A stretch of 64,000 nucleotides of DNA from Serinus canaria (lineage: Eukaryota; Chordata; Aves; Passeriformes; Fringillidae): contig NC_066322.1 in assembly GCF_022539315.1 (NCBI RefSeq), positions 16,316,765 to 16,380,764 on the forward strand, in the 5' to 3' direction. The notes beneath the pieces were generated by a model. That model ran no database searches, had not been told where the DNA came from, and was given only the letters and a program-made list of their open reading frames with translations. The number at the start of each line of letters is the position of its first letter. The first letter of the stretch is position 1. Below are positions 1-9,900 of the stretch, in pieces. The position numbers and the translations under genes were made by a program.

Positions 1-173
1 CCAACATAACTCTTGTGAACGGAAATCACTATGAAAAAATGTGAAAGAGAACCACACTTTAAGTGCTAGGCACTGATTTAAATTATTTGCAGAATTCTAT
101 CAGGTTGTTATGAAAAAAAAAAAATAACTTTTATCCTATACTGATTTACTGATTTCTTCTCCTGTCTTTAAAG

Positions 174-333
174 TGGCCATGAACGCACAGGATTGGATGC
201 CATGGCAGTGACAGACTGTGAGCTTGAGAAAGAAATACAGAAGAATAAACTGCCTGAAGCTCAACAACGTATTCTTGATCAAGACCGTAACTTGGCTAGA
301 AAAATGGAACAAGAACGCAGGAGGAAGGAAGCA
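174..333 (+). CDS. BRDT: BRDT penultimate coding exon
   Basis: This 160-nt exon opens with one base completing a split codon and ends in phase 0 before GTAAGT. It encodes a Lys/Glu/Arg/Gln-rich helix, as expected for the region just before the BET C-terminal motif. Confidence 0.85.
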
Positions 334-1116
334 GTAAGTTTCTAAGTCTTGCTATTTTTTTTTTTTCAACTTCACTATAGAATAAACAAATATTACATCG
401 GGTCCTTATTTCAAATTATCTGAATGATCGAAAACAAGAAAAATATACTTCTTGAAGAGTTAGTGCAGAAAATGCAATAGGCAACTCAAAGAATGTATTC
501 AAGTGACATTCATATGAAAAACTAGCTGCTTGGTCCTAGCACTCCCATAAGCTTAGAATAATTGTGTGGTAAAATAAAATTCTGAAGAGGAGTCCCTTAA
601 ACCTTGAGTATTGCAAGCTGTCCATCCTCCTTAATGTTTTCCATGTCAACCCTAACCCTAACCCTAACCCTAATCATACTGTTCCAGTGTGAAAAGCCTG
701 AGCCTTTTTAAAACTAACTGGTTTTATTGGTGACAGTAATTAATGTTTTCTAATTGCTAGCTTTTTTAGATTAAATATTTTTTAAAAAATTCATAGTGTT
801 GTACAATGGAATGTAAGTACCAGTGTGAGACAGTGCTGGATTCAGATAAATTCAACTGAAGCTTTCATCCTTCAGATCTTTTCTGAGGGCTTCAATAACA
901 TGCACACTCAAATTTGTCGTAACAGAGAAGACATTCATTTTTGAGAAGATGCTTTATAGTTTTCTCTTAAATCATTAAGTATTAGACCTGTATAGTATCC
1001 AATAATGTCTGACTGCTCTGAAAAGACACTTGTTTGCTTTCTTGCAGACAGCTTGGATAATTGATGTCAATCTGCAGAGAGATATTATGGCATCTTTCGA
1101 AGAATATCTTGAGTGA
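174..1116 (+). CDS. BRDT: BRDT, 3' end (last two coding exons, partial gene)
   Basis: This is the 3' end of a BET-family bromodomain gene; the rest lies upstream of the window. Coding exons are 174-333 (acceptor AG at 172-173, donor GT at 334) and 1048-1116 (acceptor AG at 1046-1047, stop TGA at 1114-1116). The first exon begins with the third base of a codon, then reads 53 codons; the second adds 22 codons and the stop. The peptide is charged and helical (it contains KMEQERRRKEA) and ends in VNLQRDIMASFEEYLE, which resembles the C-terminal motif of BRD4 and BRDT. In that family the motif recruits P-TEFb (CDK9/cyclin T), while the bromodomains read acetylated histones during spermatogenesis. 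EPHX4 and BTBD8 downstream match the human BRDT neighbourhood, which favours BRDT over BRD4. No bromodomain is visible here because those exons are outside the window. Confidence 0.88.
334..1047 (+). other. Last intron of BRDT
   Basis: This 714-bp GT-AG intron is AT-rich. Apart from the interstitial telomere-like repeat at 648-673, described separately, I see nothing in it. Confidence 0.85.
648..673 (+). repeat. Short interstitial telomeric repeat, (CCCTAA)4
   Basis: Four perfect CCCTAA units preceded by AA lie in otherwise unremarkable intronic DNA. The G-rich TTAGGG strand is the minus strand. This is the vertebrate telomere unit in an internal position. Short arrays of this kind are known as interstitial telomeric sequences and are often explained by telomerase-assisted repair of a double-strand break. 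Confidence 0.95.
1048..1116 (+). CDS. BRDT: BRDT terminal coding exon with BET C-terminal motif
   Basis: This 69-nt coding end follows a pyrimidine-rich acceptor (TTGCTTTCTTGCAG). It reads TAWIIDVNLQRDIMASFEEY then LE and stop. The core 'NLQ-DIM--FE' is the signature of the BRD4/BRDT C-terminus. The acidic last residues are kept. Confidence 0.88.
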   Translation, partial: TAWIIDVNLQRDIMASFEEYLE

Positions 1117-1778
1117 AAGCAGTAGTTTATATAGAATTTAACTCCAAACTACTAAAAACAGCATAGATTTGTACTAGTTAGGATCTTAAATACTAAGACC
1201 CCTTTAAAGATCTTCTCTAAAATGCTTTGTATTAAAAGCTTGTTGACTAATACCTGAAGTGTCACAAGATTTATTTCTTTTCACTGCTTGTTCATAACAT
1301 GTAATCTGTTCTGCTGCACAGTGGAATGGGGTTGTTCGTTTGATTACAGTTTCATCTCTTGTGTATATCTGTATTACAACGATTCACTTTACTGTGACAC
1401 ACCTGAACAAAATCTGGGCTGTGACAAAAAGATCTCTCTAGAAGTGATACTGTCTAAGGAGGGGGTATGTAACTTTACTTGTAATCACAAAAAAAGCTTC
1501 CATGAACTCTTTCATTTCATCAGTAAATCTTATCTACTTGCATGTATTTTAAGGCCCAGATGTGTTTAATGTATTTTATGTTAGCATAAGATTTAGGTAA
1601 GGGTGCAAACATGTTTGCCGCATAGTTCTAGTTCTTCTCAGGAAGAAATTATGGCAAACTGGCTCCAGTTTTAAAGCTTTATTGATTGATGCAAGATATT
1701 ATTAGTGTTGAAAAATTGTCTGATAGAAACCAGAATGTAAAAACCATACATTCTTGTTGATTATATACAGGTACAGGA

Positions 1779-1784
1779 AATAAA
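1779..1784 (+). other. Candidate poly(A) signal AATAAA for BRDT
   Basis: This is the first canonical AATAAA that I noticed after the BRDT stop, about 660 nt downstream. An ATTAAA near 1230 is an alternative. Which one is used cannot be told from sequence alone. Confidence 0.35.
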
Positions 1785-1884
1785 TATGGGACAAACAAAA
1801 CATTGTTTTATGGAATTATTACCAAAACACAATGTGTATTACAGAAATGCTGAGTGGAAGGGGCCCCATTCAGATAATCTAGTT

Positions 1885-2000
1885 TAGTAGTCTCCAAACC
1901 ATTTTTGTCGTGTACCCCATCATTTAAATATTTTAAGCACAGACCCCAAGACAAGTATATTTATTAATTTATAAATTATATACAATATTCTACTGTAGTA
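1885..2000. mobile_element. Possible degraded hAT (Charlie-like) DNA transposon remnant
   Basis: The text around GTCTCCAAACCATTTTTG, then GTGTACCCCATCATTTAAAT and AGCACAGACCCC, resembles the terminal part of old Charlie-type hAT elements (general form: TTCTCAAACTTTTT followed by GTACCCC). There is no clear second end, target-site duplication or transposase. The call rests on remembered consensus similarity only. Confidence 0.3.
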
Positions 2001-5000
2001 GTATATTTTTTGCATTACATTATAATTTTTTAAATTTCTGTTTTATTTTTAACCCTGCTTATTTGTTATTTTATTTTGTAATTTTAAAAATTGTATTCAA
2101 TATTTTATTTCCACACTCCATTTTGGAAACTACTTATCTCATGGAGCCTCCCACTCAAAACTCTCCCCCAACAGAGAACTTCAATCAAGTTCCTGGATGA
2201 AAAGTGAAGGTAACACTGCCAATTGTGGTGAGGTTCTGCCACAGGCAACCAAACTAAGTAACCTAAGTGAACAAAACTTTCTACAAATAACTGAATTTTC
2301 AGAGAAGACAATAAATTGCTTCTAAATTCAAAAATGCCAGCTAAAGCATGTCCAAAAATGGTAGACTGGTCTTTCAGGTAGCAGGCTGATGAGTTAGTGC
2401 TAGTTCCAATATATTTATTCAATACAGTCATGGATCTTCAAACTCTGCCGTTGCTGGAATGGTATTATTTCATTCAATAGCACAATGAGTGTGTATGACA
2501 AACACTCAGGTTGGGCCAGCACCCTGTGAAATGTCCAGGCATGTCCTGGCCTGGAGGCATGTTCATGTGTATGCTGTCTGGGAGATTTGAGGACTTGGCT
2601 AGGACAGGGATTTGGGATGAAAGATGGGTTGTAATGTAAAGTGGTGCTGTTAGAATGTCTTTCATATCCACATCAAAAGTGACCTGCCTTCATTTGTAGT
2701 TTAGACATTGTTAAGAGTTATTTGTCCTGCAACAAAATGCTGCAGTTCACATCCAGGACTCTCTACCTTGCTGTCATGTCACTTGGATATACTTTCTCTC
2801 TGGGTTAATGCAAGCTCAAGAGCTCTTGCTTTGGAAATAGGTGGTGACAGAGGGAAGAGCAAGAATTCTCTCTGAGCATTTCATCCATTGCATACAGCTA
2901 TATGGGCATTGATGGTATGAACTGCTGCTTTTGTCCCTTCAAAAACTAATTCCAGCTTCCACGATTCTCTACTGTCACAAGGGGTCACAGCATCAGGGCC
3001 ACTAATGCTAATCTGATAAACCCTTTATTTGCAACCTCCAAGTCACTTGGAGAGGATAATCAGTTCCTGTCCCCAGACAGAAGGCTGAATCCAGAGGTAA
3101 GGGAGATGGCCTCCAAATGTGAGTTACAAGTCTCTAAGGACTGTTTGCCCAAAGCCATGAACATGCTCAAAGACACAGAAATACCACTTGGGCACATGCC
3201 CCCGCTGCAAACAACAAGCTGCTTAAATAAACTGTTAGTTACCTAACAGACAAAAGGTGTACTAAGTTCTGTTACATTTTCATTTATCATTTGTGAAAAC
3301 AGCTGCTTTAATGTGTCACTTGCATACTTGTGTCTATGTTAGTGGATTGTGTCTACATATAAATGAAAGGTAAGATAGTTATTAGTTTTAAGAAGTTCCT
3401 CTGTCATTAATAAATGGAATATGGTAAATTTATTACTGTCAACTATGAGTTGGTCAGGCTGGAGGCAAAGGCAAAATCAGTGATGTGCGAAGTTGTCCTC
3501 TTTTGTCTCTCAGAGAACCAGGATTAGTTGAGCTGACAAAAGATAAACAGGCAGATGGCACCTTATGGAGGGCAAAGCACACTGTCAAAGCATGTAAGGC
3601 TATCTGCCCTGGGGTTGGTTTGGCTTGGCACCCATTACAACAATAATTTAGAGCAGAAGATGAGAAAATCAAAATGTAAAGACAGAAAAATAATTGTTGG
3701 GGCTCTCAATTTTTCTTACTCACATGACACGTAGATGATTCTAAGCTTTCTTCTGCAAATCCTGGAAAACATGTGAAAGGTATTTGCCTTGTACAAACAT
3801 GTTTGCCACACAAATGTGGACAGTGGTCCTAGAGTACGAAGTAAGTGTTCCTAAATAACAGAGGAATTCTACAGCGTCTTTGGAAAACAGGAAAGCTAAG
3901 GCAGCACAGGTGGTGCCCAGAAATCCTGCATTAGGGCGTGCAGCAATTTCATTGTGCAAACACTGCTCAGAACTGCTAGGTCACCAGCACTACCTTCTTC
4001 CCAGCTCTGATGCCAGATCCATATCCAGTATCTCAAGATGGCATAGATAAACTCCGTAGCCAAAAGATTTGTATAATTTAGAAGTTTGACATAACTATTG
4101 AGGTAGTTAGTGATGTATAAAATATAAGCATACATGGTTCTATTCGTGTGAAAAAATTTGCTTCTTTCTTTGTACAAGAACTACTGCGTAGCATGGTCAA
4201 ATACCTTTATATAATAAGGCACATAATCTTTATTCCTTCTTGTATTCTAGATGACTACAGGAGTTTTCTGATTGCCTTGCCTAAATCTTTCATCAACCTT
4301 TCTTTGAAGGCAAGTGAAAACTTATGGTCAGATTCAGAATTTCAAATGTGTTTTCCAATTTTTCTTAGGGGATGTTTTACAGTAATTAATTCTTATTACT
4401 GGTTCATTAAGAAATTTGATGGCTACCATGATATAAATAACAGCATTGGTTGTTTTGCTCCTGCCAAACTTCCTGATTTATCTAACTGGGTCACTGGTTT
4501 ACTGAGGTGCACTTCAGAGAAAATTCTGCTGCTGCTTAGTCTGATATTGAGAAGTTGCAAAGGCTTCTTCCCTACGAGAAAGGTCATTAGCACAAAGTCT
4601 GATGCATAAGAAATTAGCTGTATTCTAATCCTAGGGTTGGCAGCGTGAGTAATCTGAGCACGAAGGGAAAGCTCAGGCTTGGTAGGCATGATTCATGCAA
4701 TCCTACTGGAGTCTGCAGAGGTCGATGTCTGAAGTGAATCATCCGCATCTGATGTTCCTTCTCTTCTTGCCCAAGAGAATGAGGGAGTCTTAAACAGCCC
4801 TGCACCTCTCTCCCCAGCAGACTGATAAAGCTCCTGACCTCACGTTTGTAAGGCTTGAGTTCAGACAAGGAGCAGGGATCATGAACAGTGTTCTTCAGCA
4901 TTGGCAGCTGGTGTAGGTCACTGGTATTTCATTTGTGTTTTAGATAACAGCAAGCTTGGAAGCTTTTTACAGCTATGTAAAATGTTATCTTTAGCAATAG

Positions 5001-5733
5001 AAAATAAATTCATATCAGGGCTTAAATGTGTTTAAACTTTTAAATTCATAAACATGCAGCAACAGGCCATTATTTATAACATTCCTTTCTGCTGCTTTAG
5101 TTAATTTTATTTGATTTTTTCCTAAAAAAAGGAAAAATTTTGACCTTATTGAAACCAGCATTAATTCTGTCACTGCCTTCAATGGGCCTAGGATTCAACA
5201 TCAGTGTCTATATTTGTAAGTCTGAATTTAGAACAAGTAGGAGAAAGCATTTGGTATGTTACAGACAAAAGTCATCTACAAGCTGTGTTCCATGCAGAGT
5301 GAAAAATTATACATGTTCTGTCTGCATACATGCTTATCCAATTTTTTTAAAACTAGCTCATTGAAGCACAGCTCTTAGAGTTAACAGATGTCTTGGTACC
5401 AGATTCTACTTGCACTGCTGGACAGAGCAAAAATATTTTTTGGAAGTTCTAATCCTACAGACTCATCTGGACCAAGAACAAATTTTGTTTTTCATAGAAT
5501 TTGGCAACCCTGCTCTCTTCAAATAGCAAGAAGCTGCACATAGGCCTACCGATGAGCTGTGACTCTCATATGGCCTCCAAAAGTCTTGAACCTGCCCATA
5601 CACTCTAGTCTCAGATGCAAAGGATCTAGGAGTAAAGGTGAGCAGGCCATGCTGTGAATTAGATCAGGATTTGACATATAAGCTCATTATACTTTTCTGG
5701 CAGTCAGCACATACCATGTCCACATTTTGTTTT

Positions 5734-5764
5734 CTTCTAGAGGTAATAAACTTCTAGAGGTAAT
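5734..5764 (+). repeat. 17-bp tandem duplication (1.8 copies)
   Basis: The unit CTTCTAGAGGTAATAAA is followed directly by CTTCTAGAGGTAAT. It is a simple local duplication in intergenic DNA with no visible function. Confidence 0.9.
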
Positions 5765-6709
5765 TTCTTAAAATGCACTTTTACAACCTGGAAAATCAAT
5801 TGCTGCATATAGTTACACTTGTACTTACAGTTTTGGATTATGTGAGCCATTCTAGTTTTAAATTACCCTTTACCCTGCATATCAGTAGGTTAGTAGGAGA
5901 GAGACTGGTGACTTTCTTCTTACCCTGGCATCTGTGGTCTTGTATAAGACAGTGACTCCTTGGTGTATGCTTGTAGTGATGCACTAATGATGTTAAGCCT
6001 CTATCAGCCCTCCGGAGTTGACATATCAATAGAGACTTAAGTTTAGGTGATTTATCTCTTTAAGAAATATTCACTAATATTAGCATATAATAAATAAAAT
6101 TGTAAATACGTTAACAAAATCACCTTTAAATGGGTAATAGTGAAACGGCAGTGAAAGAATGCAGTCTTGAAAAACACTACGGTGCGAGCACACAGCCCCA
6201 TGCCTGTAGTTATCCACCTCTGGCACGGTAATAAGGTAAGGGCGCTCAAGGGCGCGCTCCGAGCGTGCAGCGTGATCGCCGCCGGGGCCTGGGGCAGGCA
6301 CGGCGGCGGGGGCGGCCCGCCGGCCGCGGCCGCTGCTCCCAATGACATTCCGATGTGTCTGGTGGCTCCGCCGGAGCGCACAGGTGACACAGCCGCGCCC
6401 CGCCGCCCCAGGGACGGCTTCTCCCTCGCTCACCGCCAGTATCTGGGAAGCAGAGCCCTCCTTGGCCAAGCCCTGCGCGACCCCCGCAGCAGCGCCGCCG
6501 CCCCCGAGGCACCGCCCGGGGGCCCGGCGAGCCCTGAGACGTGCAGGAGGCCGGCGCTGTGCCCGGCGCTGCGCCCGGCGGCGCACAGTGAGGGCCGCGG
6601 GGCGGGCGCGCCGCCGCCGCCGCTCCCGGTGCCTCCACTCGGGCGGCTCCTGGCGGCGGCGGCGCTCCGAGCCCCTCCCGGCTGGCGGGGACGGCGGCGG
6701 CGGGGCCCG

Positions 6710-6952
6710 ATGGCGAGACCCGGCACTGCGTGCCCTCCGCCCGCCCGCCGGGTGATGGTGGCCGCACGGGCGCTGCTCTTCTGGGCGTTGGTTTACAGCT
6801 ACTGCGGGGTGTGCGCCTGCATCGCCGGGCTGCGGCTGCTCTGGAGCATCGGTCGGCGGCCGGGCGAGACCTTCCGCTGGGTGGTGCGGGAGAACCCTCC
6901 TGCCTGCCTCAACGACCCCTCCCTGGGCACCCACTGCTACGTCCGCATCAAG
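6710..6952 (+). CDS. EPHX4: EPHX4 coding exon 1: membrane anchor
   Basis: Exon 1 encodes residues 1-81 and ends in phase 0 before GTGAGG. Residues 16-45 (from MVAARALLFWALVY onward, Cys-rich) form one hydrophobic segment followed by Arg-rich sequence, fitting a signal anchor. ATG 6710 has a poor upstream context (CCG before ATG) but G at +4. ATG 6755 has G at -3 and G at +4, a better match to Kozak. Confidence 0.93.
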
Positions 6953-9900
6953 GTGAGGGCGCGGGCGGGGGGAGCGGGTCCGCTAGGCGCGCAGGCACCC
7001 ACCCCCGCGCTGTGCACGGCACCCCTGCCTGCCCTGCCCTGCCGTGCGGGGTGCGCTGTGCACGGCACCCCTGCCTGCCCTGCCCTGCTGTGCGGGGTGC
7101 GCGGACAGCCCCCCTGCCCTGCCGTACGTGCTCGCACAGCTGCGTGTTTTAAGCACCTGCCTGCGCTGCCCCGGGGAGCGGTGCTGTGCCCGGCCCGGCT
7201 GCGGGCCCTCAGGCCGGCGGGACGCGGTCTCCGGCCGGCCGGGGTGCGGAGCCCTGGGTGGGCGGCGAGGGGTTCCTTGGCGCCAGGTATCCCTCAGCCC
7301 GCCGCTCCCTGCACCGCCTCTGCTCTCTCTGCTGTTTACGGTTTGCCCAGTGGCACCGGGGAGCTTGTTTTGTGCATCACTGTTACAGGGAAAACGCAGA
7401 GTGAGAAGCTAATTGCTGTCCCTCAGGTTGAACAGTTTGAACCACCAGTCAATTTCTGTACTTGTCTCAGGTCTCTGTGATTTGCTTCTTTACTGAATGC
7501 TCTAAATGAAGTTTTATTAGCTAGGTTTCTTTTGCAGTTATAGGTGAGCAGAGCATGCATAGCAAGTTTTGTCAAGTGCTATTTTTCGTAAAATAAGCAT
7601 AAAGATCTCTGTTCACAGGGTTCTGTGCAGATGGTTTTGTGGCATGAAGTACTAATATAAATTACTGAGCCTCAGTTTGTCATGATTTGCTTGTTTTCTT
7701 TTGCTAACATCATTAGGAGGCATGTGTGGGCTTTTTACTCATATGACATGTTCCTTTTTTCCTGTACCACAAAGCAGTAAATGAACAGGCTGCTGGGGAA
7801 GTGAAAGGGTATGACAGTAATAGAAGAGCATTTGGGGGCAAATCGAATTGCTATCAATATGACAGTTGATCACTCATTTCAGGAAATAAGAAACTCTTAC
7901 TGTTGGATAACAGCAGGCTACTGGATTACTTTCCAAACACATATATCCTACAAATCCATCCAGATTTCAATAAAACAGCCAGTTTTATGGAAAAGGTGGC
8001 AACATCCCATGTCTGTTCTGGGGGTTGGACAAAAGGGAACAGCAGCAACTGAAAAAGTCCAGGATGGCTTAGTTTGGGCCATGTGATATTTAAACTCTTG
8101 CTGTACAAGTGGGAATAGAATTTTCAGGAGTAAAAGGGGTTTCTTAAAAGCAACAAATAGATTAGAATAAAAACATGGAGGGTAAATCCCAAGAGGACAC
8201 TGACTGAAAGAAGCAGCATGGAGGAGGGCTTACCTATTACTCACTAAATGAGAAACTGTGGAAGAAGACTGAGAAACTTCTACTTTTTTAAATACAAAAG
8301 GATTAAAGACAGAGTGATCTGGAGAATGATACAGATGATGTAATGGCCTCAAAAATTACTAGCAATTTATTTTTACCTCTAGGGACTTCAAGTTCATTGG
8401 CATCCCAGAGGTGAAATATCAGTGTAATTAGGGGCAAAACTGAGAAAAAGTCCCTATTATATCCAGAGCAAATATTAAAAATCCAAATAGTTCCCTCTTC
8501 AGAGCCCTTTCAACAATGAGGATATAAGTTAATGGTTTTGGAGCTCATTAGTGACTTAGGAGTGTAAAGATATTTCAGAGCATTTGAAGCATCTTTGGCA
8601 AGAAAACCTTTTTTCATGCATTTGTGATCCTTGCCCTGATATTAGCTCTTGATGTGTAGCAAAGGCATGGGGTTTTTCTTTCTTTTTTTGAAATAGCAGA
8701 GACAGTGCAGGCTTTGACATTTGTTCAGAAATGTACAACCCTTCTTCCTGCAGTTTCCTTCACATGACTTCTAGACAGTATTTTGTGAGCTAACTCCCAA
8801 CTTCTGTATCTACTTCTGTGTCAGAATTCAGTAAAACCTCTACGTCATAATCACAGTTTATTTAAATTCTACTGGATTTGACCTTCAGTCAGAGTAAGCT
8901 TGCGTACATCCATTCACTTCAATAGTATTTCAGTGTTCAGCTTCTACAATAAGTAAGTTGCCTGCTTGTAATTCTCATAAGACCCAATTCCTTAAAAGTG
9001 GCATCAGAAACTATTGACACAGCAGAAAGAAGATTATAACATTAAAGCTTAATTTTCTGAAGTGAGTCTGAAACCTAGAATGATAAAAACTAGCAAATAT
9101 GTCTTGCTTTCTGGTTACTTAATTTTGATTGCGTTTGGTTGTTAAGAATCCATGCGGTCCTTTATCATGCCAGAATGCAATGTGATGGTTTTAAATACTT
9201 GCATAATCTTACCAGCCAACTGAAAGACTGGAAGTGCATTTAAAGTATTCTGCATTTTAAACTCTTTCTATAAAGCACATGACTGGTGTCAGTGTGAAAG
9301 CAATGTGCTTTCTGTGACAATAACCTGCATTTCCAAGTGGCTGTGCCAGGCAGTGCTCTGTTAGAAGTGTTTGTGTGCTCAGGGCTGGGCTGGCACACAG
9401 GCACAGCCTGGCAGGTATTGGGGATGGTCCTTCCTGGAAGAAGCTGTGGTGGGTGTGCAGGGTGTGGGGTGCTCAGCATTGGCAGGGTGTAGCAGATACC
9501 TGATCTCAGAAGTAAAGAAGGCTTCAGCTTCAAAACTGATAATTTGATATTATTTTAGGTGCAATAATTTGTTTCTTAGAATATGGTCTGAAACCATCAT
9601 CATTCTCAAATCCCAAAACAGCAGTTCTATGCAGCAATAAACACATTTGTCTTTCTCTTTATTTTAGGATTCAGGGTTACGATTCCACTATGTGGCTGCT
9701 GGAGAAAGGGGCAAACCACTCATGTTGCTGCTTCACGGCTTTCCAGAATTCTGGTAAAACACCCTTCACCATTTTCCATTATAAAAGAGGCTGCATAAGA
9801 TACCCAAGGATGACCACCTCTGCTTAAATATCCCCAGTGTGATCCCTTATATGTATTTATGAATACTAATGGCATGAAGTTTCAGTGGCAATGAACCATT

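Larger units (their letters stand above)
1117..6229. other. BRDT 3' UTR and BRDT-EPHX4 intergenic spacer
   Basis: No gene is supported here. The start is BRDT 3' UTR, with possible poly(A) signals ATTAAA near 1230 and AATAAA at 1779-1784. The rest is AT-rich spacer with a possible DNA-transposon remnant near 1885-2000 and a 17-bp tandem duplication at 5734-5764. The open frames in this stretch have no recognisable protein content, splice context or codon bias. Confidence 0.7.
6230..7330. promoter_or_regulatory. CpG island at the EPHX4 5' end
   Basis: The sequence changes abruptly from AT-rich to very GC- and CpG-rich at about 6230 and falls back at about 7330. The EPHX4 first exon lies inside. 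A CCAAT box at 6339-6343 and many GC-box-like GGGCGG/CCGCCC strings are present, and I see no convincing TATA box near the start. This is the usual look of a broad CpG-island promoter. The transcription start cannot be placed. Several long open frames on both strands here are artefacts of the absence of A/T-rich stop codons. Confidence 0.85.

Noticed and set aside
4148..4609. 153-codon plus-strand frame in the BRDT-EPHX4 spacer
   Set aside because: No family resemblance, no promoter or splice partner, and the composition of random AT-rich DNA.
6080..6934. 284-codon minus-strand frame over the EPHX4 5' end
   Set aside because: Pro/Arg/Ala-rich composition typical of the antisense of a CpG island. 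No domain or splice context.
6167..7480. Long open frame of 437 codons through the EPHX4 CpG island
   Set aside because: It runs through promoter, exon 1 and into intron 1. Only 6710-6952 is supported, because the donor at 6953 joins exactly to exon 2. The rest is open because GC-rich DNA has few stop codons.
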